64,000 nt of DNA, taken from assembly GCF_016863115.1 (NCBI RefSeq), contig NZ_BOOG01000008.1, positions 124,001 through 188,000 of the forward strand. Reading direction: 5' to 3'. The translations under genes and the position numbers were made by a program. Shown piece by piece: positions 1 to 10,355 of this stretch. Position 1 is the first letter of the stretch; every line of letters begins with the position of its first letter. The stretch comes from Sphaerimonospora thailandensis (GTDB taxonomy: Bacteria; Actinomycetota; Actinomycetes; Streptosporangiales; Streptosporangiaceae). The notes beneath the pieces were generated by a model. The model made no database searches. It was given only the letters and a program-made list of their open reading frames with translations, and was not told where the DNA came from.

Positions 1-89
1 GCCGCCGGGAGGAACTTCCTCACCCGGACGTGTGTCCTCGGCGTGGAGGGTATGGAGATTAGTTCTTCACCAAGGACAGGAGGTTTCCG

Positions 90-506
90 ATGGCACAGAC
101 CGTGGCGGACGTGATGACGGCCAATCCGGCGACGGTGGAGGCGAATGACACGGTGTCGACCGCCGCCCGGCTCATGCGCGAAAAGGACGCCGGTGGCATC
201 GTCGTCACCGACGGCGGACATGTGCGCGGCATCATCACCGACCGTGACATAGCCATCCGCGTCATGGCCGACGGGAAAGGGCCGGACACCCCGGTGAGGG
301 AGGCCAGCAGCGAGGAGCTCACGACGGTGTCTCCGGACGCCACCGTGGACGAGGTCGTCCGGCTCATGCGTGAGCGGGCCATCCGCCGGGTGCCGGTCGT
401 ACGGGACGACCAGGCCGTCGGCATCGTCAGCCTCGGGGATCTCGCGATGGAACGGGACTCCCGGTCGGCTCTGGGAGGCATCTCGGCCGCGCCGCCCAAC
501 CAGTGA
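90..506 (+). CDS. CBS-domain pair protein
   Basis: A 138-residue protein made of two CBS domains (about residues 8-60 and 75-125), with the typical DIMT-like opening (ADVMTANPATV) and two ITDRD / VSLGD repeats. Paired CBS domains bind adenine nucleotides and act as energy or redox sensors. Stand-alone actinobacterial members are often induced under hypoxia or stress. The ATG start follows a strong AGGAGG six bases upstream. A perfect hairpin terminator follows at 527-550, so the gene is probably monocistronic. The partner protein is unknown; the neighbouring hemerythrin gene suggests a general stress context (inference). Confidence 0.9.
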   Translation: MAQTVADVMTANPATVEANDTVSTAARLMREKDAGGIVVTDGGHVRGIITDRDIAIRVMADGKGPDTPVREASSEELTTVSPDATVDEVVRLMRERAIRRVPVVRDDQAVGIVSLGDLAMERDSRSALGGISAAPPNQ

Positions 507-526
507 AACCGACGCCACCGAACAGG

Positions 527-550
527 AAACGGGCGGACCTCCGCCCGTTT
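527..550 (+). terminator. Rho-independent terminator after CBS gene
   Basis: An 11-bp perfect stem, AAACGGGCGGA / TCCGCCCGTTT with a 2-nt loop, begins 21 nt after the stop codon and runs into TTCGC. It has A-rich and T-rich ends typical of an intrinsic terminator. Confidence 0.8.
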
Positions 551-582
551 TCGCTCCCCCTCTCCCCATGATCTTGCAGGCG
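551..582 (+). repeat. Solo, degenerate copy of the 53-bp array unit
   Basis: A C-rich tract (CTCCCCCTCTCCCC) is followed by ATGATCTTGCAGGCG. This matches the left edge of the repeat arrays at 10865, 40569 and 59510 (C-tract, then GTGATCTTGC). No further unit follows 53 bp later and no reverse unit is present, so it is at most a remnant. Confidence 0.4.
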
Positions 583-725
583 TGATGCCGAACGCGGGAG
601 GGTACGGATTCCACGGTGCCTGTTCGCGGGCCTGGTTCAGGTGCCTGATTCGCGGGCGCGCGGGGGCATCGCGGCCCGAATCGGGTTGGGTACGGGCATG
701 GCGTCGGACCCGAAGGGAGAGTCCC

Positions 726-1313
726 ATGACCGATGTACAACATCCGGTTCCTGAGCTGATGAGGGAGAACGACGTCGTCGATCTGCTCATTCATCAGCAT
801 TCGATGATCAGGGACATGCTCGACGAGGTGGCGAAGGCGCCGGAAGACGGGCGGGCGGAGGCGTTCCGGCGGCTGGTGCGGATGCTCGCGGTGCACGAGA
901 CGGCCGAGGAGGAGATCGTGCACCCCTACGCGCGGCGCAAGCTGGACGGCGGAAACGCGGTGGTCGCCGATCGTCTTGCGGAGGAACGCGAGGCCAAGCG
1001 GCTGGTCGTGGTGATGGACCGGAACGGGCCGCGGCATCCGGACTTCCTCGCCAACCTCGACATGCTGCGGGTCGCCGTGCTGGCGCACGCGCGCGCGGAG
1101 GAACGGTACGAGTTCCCGCGACTCCGGGCCCGCACCTCGGCGATGGAACGCCGGGCGATGGCGCTGGGCGTGCGGGCGGCGGAGGCGATGGCACCCACCC
1201 GTCCACGCCCCGGGGTGGAGTCGGCGATGCGGAACCTGCTGCTCGGACCGCCGGTAGCGATCATGGACAGGGCCCGCGACCTGATCGCGATGGCGGTCGG
1301 CAGGAAGGACTGA
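726..1313 (+). CDS. Hemerythrin-domain protein
   Basis: A 195-residue protein. Residues 15-140 form a hemerythrin HHE helical bundle with the expected His/Glu ligands: HQHS in helix 1, HETAEEEIVHPYAR in helix 2 and AHARAEERYEFPRL in the last helix. Such proteins bind a non-haem di-iron centre and sense or carry O2 or NO. The start ATG at 726 was chosen because GGGAGA lies just upstream; the open frame reaches further upstream, but that part has no coding character. The gene converges on the ferritin-like gene, with a strong bidirectional terminator between them. Confidence 0.88.
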   Translation: MTDVQHPVPELMRENDVVDLLIHQHSMIRDMLDEVAKAPEDGRAEAFRRLVRMLAVHETAEEEIVHPYARRKLDGGNAVVADRLAEEREAKRLVVVMDRNGPRHPDFLANLDMLRVAVLAHARAEERYEFPRLRARTSAMERRAMALGVRAAEAMAPTRPRPGVESAMRNLLLGPPVAIMDRARDLIAMAVGRKD

Positions 1314-1333
1314 CGGGCCGACGGCCACCGCTC

Positions 1334-1373
1334 GGCGGTACGGCCCACGCCCCGGGGCGTGGGCCGTACCGCC
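1334..1373. terminator. Bidirectional terminator (perfect palindrome)
   Basis: Perfect inverted repeat with 18-bp arms GGCGGTACGGCCCACGCC and a CCGG centre, between the convergent hemerythrin and ferritin-like genes. Both arms contain the octamer-like GTACGGCC that is frequent across the window. Confidence 0.8.
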
Positions 1374-1383
1374 GGCGGGGTGC

Positions 1384-2583
1384 TCAATGGGTCCGCAGGC
1401 TGTACATCGGGTGGGCGCCCTCGGTCTCCAGGCGGTATTCCCGGCCGGACTTGGCGCGGTTCTCGTCGATGACGCGTTCGCTCGGCGGCTCCTGGTCTCC
1501 GTGGATCTGTTCCTGCCAGCGCTGGAAGCGCTCATGGGCCTCCTGGACGTACCCGGTGCCCAGCGTGGTGTAGTCGATCTGGGTGGCGATCACCTCGCGG
1601 ATGTAGCTCTTGTTCGGCTCGAACCTCACCGGTGCGGGCAGCCGTGGGGCGAGGATCTCCTGCGGTTCCCGCCCGTCGTGCCGGCGCATCATGTCCGCCG
1701 CGATACGCAGGTGTTCGAGTTCCATGTTCAGATGCAGCTCCCAGATCGCCCGCACCTTCGGATCGGTCTCGGTCTCCATGAACGAGTGGTAGAGGTAGCA
1801 CTCGTTGTACTCGTGGTTGACCAGTTGCTCCCACCACGTCTCGCCCGGATCCACCAGGGACTCGTAATGCGTGACGTGCTCCTCCTCGATCAGACTGATC
1901 TCCTGGTAGAGCTGCCGGGCGATCGGCTCCATGTACATCGGCCCGACGTTCATGTAGAAGTTCATCGTCTGCTGCTCGGCCGACATGATGGTCAGCGCGT
2001 GCAGTTTGGAGATCGGAGCGGCGGTGTTCCGGTCGTAGGGCTCGCGCACGTTGTCGACCGGGTGCCGCTGGTGCAGCCTGGTCGGCCGGGCCGGGATCAC
2101 CTCGGTGAGCTGGTCGACGATCTTCTCGGCCTTCCGGTGCTCGATCATCTCGAACAGGTTGGCGTATCGATACAGGTGATCGAAGTCCTCCAGCAGCCCG
2201 AACTGGTAGGCCTGCTTGAGGTAGGGATCGGGTTCCATCCGGGCGACCCACGCGGTCAGGTCGGTCGCCACCTGCTCGTAGGCCAGCGTGGTCTCCAGCA
2301 CCGAGGCCAGCCCCGGCAGCAGCCAGTTGACCACCCTCTGCTGCTGCGCTTCGATGAACCGCGTCTCTGCCAGCTGCTGCCTGTCCTCCAGGTCGGGGCA
2401 GTGCCGGGCGAGATGACGATTGAACATGATCGCTTCACTCTCGATGCCGTTCATCGTGATGATCCGGCACCGGGTGTACGGATCGGCGTGATCCGGGTCG
2501 ATCGGGGTCACGTTCAGCTCGCGCCAGTTGCGCAGCTGACGGTCCAGAGGAATCCCCCGTTCCTCCAGCGGATTGAACGTCAT
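1384..2583 (-). CDS. Ferritin-like domain protein (probable di-iron)
   Basis: A 399-residue, mostly helical soluble protein. Repeated acidic/His motifs of the ferritin type are visible: EDFDHLYR, SLIEEEHVTHYE and NMELEHLRIA, each ExxH-like, plus isolated helical Glu residues (NGIESEAI, AYEQVA, SAEQQT). This suggests two ferritin-like four-helix units that could bind iron. The ATG at 2583 is preceded by AAGGAG at a good distance. No substrate or partner is evident. It faces the hemerythrin gene, so an oxidative or iron-related role is plausible but inferred. Confidence 0.6.
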   Translation of the reverse strand: MTFNPLEERGIPLDRQLRNWRELNVTPIDPDHADPYTRCRIITMNGIESEAIMFNRHLARHCPDLEDRQQLAETRFIEAQQQRVVNWLLPGLASVLETTLAYEQVATDLTAWVARMEPDPYLKQAYQFGLLEDFDHLYRYANLFEMIEHRKAEKIVDQLTEVIPARPTRLHQRHPVDNVREPYDRNTAAPISKLHALTIMSAEQQTMNFYMNVGPMYMEPIARQLYQEISLIEEEHVTHYESLVDPGETWWEQLVNHEYNECYLYHSFMETETDPKVRAIWELHLNMELEHLRIAADMMRRHDGREPQEILAPRLPAPVRFEPNKSYIREVIATQIDYTTLGTGYVQEAHERFQRWQEQIHGDQEPPSERVIDENRAKSGREYRLETEGAHPMYSLRTH

Positions 2584-2902
2584 CTCGCCTGCTCCTTCCC
2601 CCGATTCCGCTGAGCGTCGCGCAGGGCTTACCCAGCGGCGAAAGGACAGCAAACGTCCGCCTTCCATGCTCATGGCCGCAGCTGGTCAGGCTTTACGCCC
2701 GATGTCACCCCCCGTCGTCGTTGTCCGGGGCGTACATGGCAACGGCCGGCGAAGCCCGCGGGCGCGCGCCCAGGGCGCCCCCAGCGGTACGGCGTCACCG
2801 GCGGCACCGGCGGAACCAGCCGGTGCCGCCCGCAGGACACCGGCCCGCCCGCAGGACACCGGCCCGTCAGCGGGAGTCGGCCAGTCAGCAGGAGTCGGCC
2901 AG
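2584..2902. other. Intergenic region: tex terminator, tandem repeats, ferritin-like promoter
   Basis: This 319-nt gap lies between two minus-strand genes. It holds the tex terminator hairpin (2800-2830), two tandem repeat sets (2831-2919) and, in its left part, the presumed promoter of the ferritin-like gene. No small gene is visible. Confidence 0.6.
2800..2830 (-). terminator. Terminator downstream of tex
   Basis: Perfect 12-bp arms GGCGGCACCGGC / GCCGGTGCCGCC with a 7-nt loop, about 72 nt past the tex stop codon. Confidence 0.65.

Positions 2903-2919
<17 letters not shown>
2831..2919. repeat. Tandem repeats at the tex 3' end (19 bp x2, 18 bp x3)
   Basis: Two copies of a 19-bp unit (CGCAGGACACCGGCCCGCC) at 2831-2866 are followed by three copies of an 18-bp unit (GTCAGCGGGAGTCGGCCA, one substitution in copy 2, last copy diverging at its end) from 2866. 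The tex stop codon (2903-2905) lies inside the third copy, so the array duplicates the gene's terminal codons into the spacer. Confidence 0.9.
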
Positions 2920-5302
<2,383 letters not shown>

Positions 5303-5642
5303 GATCCTGATCCGCCTTCACGTTGAGGTTCGGGGAAAGATTGTGCACGCTGCGCGCTCCGAGTGTCGCGCCCATCCCCTCAGTTGCTTCGATCAGGCGA
5401 CGCCCGGGTCGGCCGTACGGCTGCCGCGACCCCTCGCGCTCGCCGTACGGATGCACAGGAGACTATGCCGTGTCTGACTGACAAATGGCCGCCAACTGGG
5501 AGGACGGCCGTCGGTGAAAGCGCATCGCGATGCCGGGCCGGGCGGGGACGATGTGCTCGGGGCCTGGCGACCGTGCCCGGGACGGGCGGAATGCCGAGAT
5601 TCCGCGCCGTCGAAGGCACGGACGCCGCCGACGCACGGAGAT
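5303..5642. other. Intergenic region upstream of tex
   Basis: This 340-nt gap presumably contains the tex promoter. Two CGTACGG sites (5414 and 5444) are the only pattern that stands out. Frames through it lack actinobacterial codon bias, and I see no gene. Confidence 0.5.
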
Positions 5643-5984
5643 CTACGCCTCCGCGGGCAGCCCGGATGCGGCGGAGGCGGATTCGGCCGGAACCCGCGTG
5701 AACGGGACGGGCACGGCCGGTTCGGCCCTGCGGACGATCTCGGCGTGATGGCCGAGGTAGCCCGTGGGGAAGGTGGTGACACTGCCGCAGCCGCAGGAGG
5801 GGCAGCTCATCCCCGACCACGGGGGCTGGACGGGTGTGCCCTCACGAGTCCACACCACCATGTCGTTACCGTGACCGTCCGACAGACGCCGGACCAGGTA
5901 CTCCTCCTCCCAGACGAGCAGGCAGCGCAGGCATTCGAACGGCCACGTCTCGTAGGTGCTGAACCCTTCCTGCACCCGACTCAC
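5643..5984 (-). CDS. Small putative zinc-ribbon protein
   Basis: A 113-residue protein with two Cys pairs, CLRC (about residue 18) and CPSCGCG (about 60), spaced as in a zinc ribbon. Between them lie an acidic stretch (WEEEYLVRRL) and the segment TREGTPVQPPWSG. Function is not recognisable. The GTG start at 5984 has AGGGGG immediately upstream, so spacing is short and the start is uncertain. Similar small Cys-pair proteins are common in actinobacteria (family knowledge). Confidence 0.6.
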   Translation of the reverse strand: MSRVQEGFSTYETWPFECLRCLLVWEEEYLVRRLSDGHGNDMVVWTREGTPVQPPWSGMSCPSCGCGSVTTFPTGYLGHHAEIVRRAEPAVPVPFTRVPAESASAASGLPAEA

Positions 5985-6104
5985 CCCCTAGAGTGTGATA
6001 AATCCCCCTTTTGAGTGTCCTCCCAGGTGGGAACGCCCGCAAGACGGACAGATGTCACGGTCCGTAATGTTTGCATTGCGCAGCGGAATCGGATCGCCGG
6101 CTGT

Positions 6105-6944
6105 TCAGGCCGGGGGGAACACCGGGCCACCGCCGAAGGCGGCGCGGTGCGAGGCGGGACGGCGGCCGTCCTTCTCCGTCACGCCGTATTCGAGCGCGAC
6201 CTCGGCCGAGATGAGCGTCTGCCCGCTGCGGGAGCCGATCTCGGGGTCGGCGGCGAGCGCGGCGATCACCCGGCCCTCGAACTCGGGGGTCTCGGCCTGG
6301 GCGATGGGGAAGCCGGCGATGTTGTCGATCCCCTTGGACAGCACTTTCTCGGTCTGCACGAGCCCCAGCCAGAGCGACAGGACCGTTACGTCGTGTCCGG
6401 CCAGTTCATGGGCCATGTCACAGGTCATCTTGTCGAGCGCCGCCTTGGACATGCCGTACAGCACAGAGTGCAGATGACGCCGGGTGCCGAAGGAGGAGAT
6501 GTTGACGATCAGGCCGCTGTCGCGCTCGACCATCCGCGACGTCGCGGCGGCACTGGCGACGAAGTGCGCCCGCAGCCCCACGTCGATGAGGGTCTCCCAG
6601 TCGCTGAGCGGCCGCTTCCAGAACGGATCGGCCGCGTTGTCGTAATTCGGCCCGGCCCACACGTTGTTGACCAGCAGATCGATCCGCCCGTGCCCGGTGT
6701 CGACGCGATCGAACAGCGCCATGATCTGGGCGTCGTCCCGGTGGTCGCACACGACGGCGATCCCGGTGCCGCCGCGTTCGGTCACCCCCTCGGCCGTACG
6801 CGTCAGCGGACTGGCGTCGTCGGCCGGGCCGCGCCCGGTGACGTACACGGTCCAGCCCTCCTCGCCGAGAGCGAGCGCGACGCCCTTGCCCACCCCTCTG
6901 CTCGCGCCGGTGACGACCGCGACCTTCCCGGTGCCGCGCCCCAT
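6105..6944 (-). CDS. SDR family NAD(P)-dependent oxidoreductase
   Basis: A 279-residue short-chain dehydrogenase/reductase. It has the cofactor motif TGASRGVGKG (12-21), LVNNVWAG (91-98), a catalytic Ser in NISSF (149-152) and YGMSK (Tyr163, Lys167). The long insertion after the NNxxAG-like motif (NYDNAADPFWKRPL) resembles DHRS1-type enzymes. The substrate is unknown. The ATG at 6944 begins within two bases of the stop of the SnoaL-like gene upstream, so the two are co-transcribed and probably act on one pathway, likely catabolism of an aromatic or polyketide-like compound (inference). Confidence 0.88.
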   Translation of the reverse strand: MGRGTGKVAVVTGASRGVGKGVALALGEEGWTVYVTGRGPADDASPLTRTAEGVTERGGTGIAVVCDHRDDAQIMALFDRVDTGHGRIDLLVNNVWAGPNYDNAADPFWKRPLSDWETLIDVGLRAHFVASAAATSRMVERDSGLIVNISSFGTRRHLHSVLYGMSKAALDKMTCDMAHELAGHDVTVLSLWLGLVQTEKVLSKGIDNIAGFPIAQAETPEFEGRVIAALAADPEIGSRSGQTLISAEVALEYGVTEKDGRRPASHRAAFGGGPVFPPA

Positions 6945-6945
6945 G

Positions 6946-7449
6946 TCAGAACCCCTCCTTGACGACGGTTCCCTCAGGCAGTGGCCGTACCATCGACCAG
7001 AGCTCGCGGACGTGGCAGCTGGACTTCTTCCAGCGTCCGTCCTCGATGACGTACGTGTCGTCGTACTCGACGCTCGCGAGCCTCTCGGTGTTGTCGAGCA
7101 GGTTGATCTGCCGGAAGCGGAGCGTCCACTGGCCGACGGCCTCGGCGTCGGACAGCAGCGTGATCACGGGATGGATGCCGTGGTGCATGTCCAGGATCAC
7201 GTGCCGCCCGTCCTCCTCGCGGAGCGCGATCTTCGTGAAGATCTCCACCAGCCCCGAGACGTCGTCGTAGTCGCCCATCCGGCCGAAACGGATCGACGCG
7301 CCCTCCCGGATGAAGCAGTCGCGGAACGCCTCCGGGTCCTTGTTGTCGCAGGCCCGCCAGTAGCGGTACTTCAGCGTCTTGATCGCCTCCACCCGCTCCA
7401 GATCGGCGATCCGCTGCTCGGGGGTGCGCTGCGCCCCGGCCATGATCAT
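6946..7449 (-). CDS. SnoaL-like / NTF2-fold protein
   Basis: A 167-residue protein with the cone-shaped NTF2/SnoaL_4 pattern: helix ADLERVEAIKTLKYRYWRACDNKD, then alternating strands ending in a His/Arg-rich face (VILDMHHGIHPVI, SCHVRELW). Family members are isomerases, dehydratases or hydroxylases of small polycyclic substrates. The start ATG at 7449 has AGGAAGGGA at ideal spacing. It is the first gene of a two-gene unit with the SDR. Confidence 0.8.
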   Translation of the reverse strand: MIMAGAQRTPEQRIADLERVEAIKTLKYRYWRACDNKDPEAFRDCFIREGASIRFGRMGDYDDVSGLVEIFTKIALREEDGRHVILDMHHGIHPVITLLSDAEAVGQWTLRFRQINLLDNTERLASVEYDDTYVIEDGRWKKSSCHVRELWSMVRPLPEGTVVKEGF

Positions 7450-7584
7450 CAGTCCCTTCCTGTCGCGACACAGGCGAACCGGAGTCGCGCGGTCGCCGCT
7501 GATCGTAAGAACAGGCGGCGGAGGGGCGGCACCGCGGTTCCCGGTCACCGGGACGGGCCCGGAGGGACGCGCGGCGGCAGCGGG

Positions 7585-9330
7585 TCAGGCGAGGCCGAGG
7601 ATGCCCTCCACCGCGCCGAGCGCCAGGGTCTTGTAGCCCACCGAGTCGAACAGCACGGTGATCCGGTCCGGCTCGCGGCTCATCACGATCCCGGGGCCCC
7701 ACTCGGCGTGCCGTACGCCCGCGTGCAGCGGGTAGGGCCCCTCGTCGCCGGTGACGGCGGGGGCGGTCGCCTCGCCAGAACGGCAGGTGTCGCACGCGCC
7801 GCACACCCGCTCGTACGGCTCGCCGAAGTACTCCAGCAGGAAACGGCGGCGGCAGCCGGTGGTCTCGGCGTAGCCCCGCATCATCTCCAGACGGGAGTCG
7901 TCGAGACGGTGCCGCATGTCGTCGAGCTCCATCGCGCGGTCGGCCGCCTCGTCCGGCGGCGGGCCGTCCGGCGCGTAGCTGAGCCCGCCGCCGTGGGCGA
8001 CCGCCACGGCGCCGGCCCGCTCCAGGAGGTTCACCTGCGAGGCCAGCTTGACCGGGCCGACCTCCAGCAGCTCGCGCAGCCGCGCCGGGGGCACCTCGCC
8101 GCCGTCGTCCAGTTCGCGGACGATCTCGGCGATGCGCTCCATCGTGGCCCGGTCGGCCCGTCCGCCGCCGAAGAACTTCCGCAGGCCGAGATCCTCGGGC
8201 CGGTAGAACAGCACCGCGGCGGCCGGCTCGCCGTCCCGGCCGGCCCGCCCGATCTCCTGGTAGTAGGCGTCCAGGGACTCCGGCGGGGCGGCGTGCAGTA
8301 CGAACCGGACGTCCGGCTTGTCGATGCCCATTCCGAAGGCCGACGTCGCGACGACGACGTCCAGGCCGTCACCCTGGAACAGCTCGTGGATCCTGCGGCG
8401 GTCCTTCGCCTTCATCCCCGCGTGGTACGGCTCGGCCCGGCGGCCGCCGTCCGACAGCAGCGCGGCGTACTCCTCGGCCTGGCGCCGAGTGGCGACGTAG
8501 ACCAGGCCGAGGCCGTCCATCGGGTGCTCCGCGAGCGCCCGGCGCTTGTCGTCCTCACAGGTGAACCGGCGGACCTCGAGATAGATGCCGGGCCGGTCGA
8601 AGCCCCGGACGAGCTGCTGGGCGGAGGTCATCCCCAGCGACCGGACGATCTCGTCGCGCACGGTCGGCGCGGCCGTCGCCGTCATCGCGATCACGGGCGG
8701 ATGGCCGAGCCGCTCGATCACCTTGCCGAGCCGCAGATACTCGGGACGGAAGTCGTGACCCCAGGCGGAGACGCAGTGCGCCTCGTCCACCGCGATCAGC
8801 GAGGGCCGGGCCTCGGCCAGCCGGTCGACGACCTCAGGCTTGGCGAGCTGCTCGGGCGACAGGAACACGTATTCGGCCCGGCCCGCGATGACCTGATCGA
8901 GGCCCGCCTCGACCGACCCCGCCGAGTTCACCGCCACCGCCCCGCCCGCGTCGGCGGTCAGCAGGCTCATGACCTGGTCGCGCTGGAGCGCGATGAGCGG
9001 CGAGATCACGACGGTCGGGCCGTCCAGGAGGAGACCGGGCACCTGGTAGACGGCCGACTTCCCGCCGCCGGTCGGCATCACCAGCAGCACGTCGCGCCCG
9101 GCCAGCAGGTGCTCCATCGCCTCCCGCTGGCCCGGCCGCAGCCGCTCCCAGCCGAAGGCGTCGCGGGCGGTGGCGCGCAGCCGTCCACCCCGCGCGCGCG
9201 GCCTGCGTCGTGGTCCACGCCATGGCCGCCCGCCGAGCTGACAGCCGGGCCGGCGCACCGACCAGCGCGCCGCCCGGTGTGCCGACCAGTACCCGGACCG
9301 GCGGCGGCCCGATCCGCTTCTGAAGATCAT
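7585..9330 (-). CDS. recQ: RecQ family ATP-dependent DNA helicase
   Basis: Superfamily 2 helicase. It has Walker A PTGGGKS, DEAH box DEAHCVSAWGHDFRPEY, motif VI QEIGRAGRDGEP and the RecQ zinc-binding Cys set (C-RRRFLLEYF...VCGACDTC). Instead of RQC winged-helix and HRDC domains, the C-terminus (last 50 residues) is a small beta domain (VRHAEWGPGIV...ITVLFDSVGYKTL), as in other actinobacterial short RecQ proteins. The first 50 codons in this frame are abnormally Arg/Gly-rich and probably not translated. A better N-terminus (MAWTTTQAARAG) begins at 9223 in another frame and would join after a one-base shift near 9190-9200. The true start is unresolved. Confidence 0.9.
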   Translation of the reverse strand: MIFRSGSGRRRSGYWSAHRAARWSVRRPGCQLGGRPWRGPRRRPRARGGRLRATARDAFGWERLRPGQREAMEHLLAGRDVLLVMPTGGGKSAVYQVPGLLLDGPTVVISPLIALQRDQVMSLLTADAGGAVAVNSAGSVEAGLDQVIAGRAEYVFLSPEQLAKPEVVDRLAEARPSLIAVDEAHCVSAWGHDFRPEYLRLGKVIERLGHPPVIAMTATAAPTVRDEIVRSLGMTSAQQLVRGFDRPGIYLEVRRFTCEDDKRRALAEHPMDGLGLVYVATRRQAEEYAALLSDGGRRAEPYHAGMKAKDRRRIHELFQGDGLDVVVATSAFGMGIDKPDVRFVLHAAPPESLDAYYQEIGRAGRDGEPAAAVLFYRPEDLGLRKFFGGGRADRATMERIAEIVRELDDGGEVPPARLRELLEVGPVKLASQVNLLERAGAVAVAHGGGLSYAPDGPPPDEAADRAMELDDMRHRLDDSRLEMMRGYAETTGCRRRFLLEYFGEPYERVCGACDTCRSGEATAPAVTGDEGPYPLHAGVRHAEWGPGIVMSREPDRITVLFDSVGYKTLALGAVEGILGLA

Positions 9331-9513
9331 GAGCCCACCGCTTCCTCGGCTTCCTCAGCAGATCAGCCCAGCCGTACCCGGGGTGCGGGGGTCGAATCCG
9401 CGCGAATGCGAGAGAGTGCCCGCGAAGCCCCGGGCGGTAGAGTATGACTCTTTTACGGCAAGGCACTCATATCCGGCAATCTCCCATGGCGAGGGGCGAT
9501 CTCGGGAGGGCAT

Positions 9514-9738
9514 GTGGCGGAGCTGCTGGGAGCAGCCGTCTCCCTGGCGGCCATGGCGGTGCTCGTGACGCTGGCGCTGCTGGCGATCTCGATCGTCGTG
9601 CTGGCCGGGCTGGGCACGATGGTCGCCGTGACGGCATTGGAACGACGTTCCCATCGAAGGACGATCGGCGGGCGGACGATCGGCGACCGTCCGGCCCCCG
9701 GCATCCGGACACTGACCACTCCGCGATCACCACAATGA
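9514..9738 (+). CDS. Small single-span membrane protein (hypothetical)
   Basis: A 74-residue open frame starting at GTG 9514 with GGGAGG five bases upstream. Residues 5-42 form one long hydrophobic segment rich in Ala/Leu/Val, followed by a basic tail (ERRSHRRTIGG). No family is recognised. The stop codon falls in the first copy of a 13-bp tandem repeat. Real coding status is probable but unproven. Confidence 0.5.
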   Translation: MAELLGAAVSLAAMAVLVTLALLAISIVVLAGLGTMVAVTALERRSHRRTIGGRTIGDRPAPGIRTLTTPRSPQ

Positions 9739-9772
9739 CGTACGGCAATGACGTACGGCAATGACGTACGGC
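9734..9772. repeat. 13-bp tandem triplication
   Basis: Three perfect copies of AATGACGTACGGC at 9734, 9747 and 9760. The stop codon of the small membrane protein gene (9736-9738) lies in copy 1. Each copy carries CGTACGG. Confidence 0.95.
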
Positions 9773-9846
9773 CCGCCGGAGGGTTGCGGCGAGCCGTACG
9801 GGGATGCTCTGTTAGGGCCTGGGTCGGCGGGCTCCGTCTGCTCCCG

Positions 9847-10242
9847 TCAGACCGGCACCTCGGGCTGCCGTGCCTCCTCGTCCACCTCCGCCGGCCCCTT
9901 GCGCGGCGACCGTTGCGGGTGCTTCCTGGAGTGCCGTCCGGTCAGCCGCTCCAGGCCGGAGCGCAGCCGCTCCTGGACGCCGGCGATCGCGCCGTGCATG
10001 GTCTCGGCCCGCGCCTCGGCGTGCAGGGCGTACCCGTTGACGTCGAGGACGGCCCGGGCCCGGCAGCGCTCCTCCGGAATGCGGGAGGGCGAGTCGCCCA
10101 GGACGACCCTGGCGTAGAGGATCGGCCTGCCGGTGAAGCGGGTCAGCGCCGAGATGCGCTCCCGCGCCTCCGTCACGGCCCCCGCCGGGACCTTTCCGTT
10201 CGTCTCCACCAGGACTGCTTCCGGCTTGAGTGTCTCGTTCAT
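9847..10242 (-). CDS. HPF/RaiA-like ribosome-associated protein
   Basis: A 131-residue protein with the sigma-54-modulation/HPF fold signature: N-terminal strand-helix (AVTEARERISALTRF), strand pair (ILYARVVLGDSP) and the diagnostic segment RARAVLDVNGYALHAEARAETMHGAI followed by a helix LQERLRSGLERL-like. It lacks the long-HPF C-terminal dimerisation domain and ends in a basic/acidic tail. It likely binds the small subunit and stabilises idle ribosomes, but a divergent dormancy protein is possible. The ATG at 10242 has no clear ribosome site; the frame is open further upstream. Confidence 0.65.
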   Translation of the reverse strand: MNETLKPEAVLVETNGKVPAGAVTEARERISALTRFTGRPILYARVVLGDSPSRIPEERCRARAVLDVNGYALHAEARAETMHGAIAGVQERLRSGLERLTGRHSRKHPQRSPRKGPAEVDEEARQPEVPV

Positions 10243-10355
10243 GAGGCCAGTCTGGTGATCACCGCCATCCCACTGCCAGGGCCGTACGTCCCGCCCGGAA
10301 GGTCCTTCCTCGAGGGGGAGCGGGGACCCAGGACCCTGGCGGAGAGAATGGAAAT

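Noticed and set aside
9385-9410. GGGGTCGAATCC resembles a tRNA T-loop.
   Set aside because: No acceptor, D or anticodon stems could be formed around it.
6664-9447. A 927-codon open frame on the plus strand across the SnoaL-like and RecQ region.
   Set aside because: It is the antisense shadow of well-identified minus-strand genes; its residue composition (His/Arg/Gln/Val rich, no domains) is typical of high-GC antisense frames.
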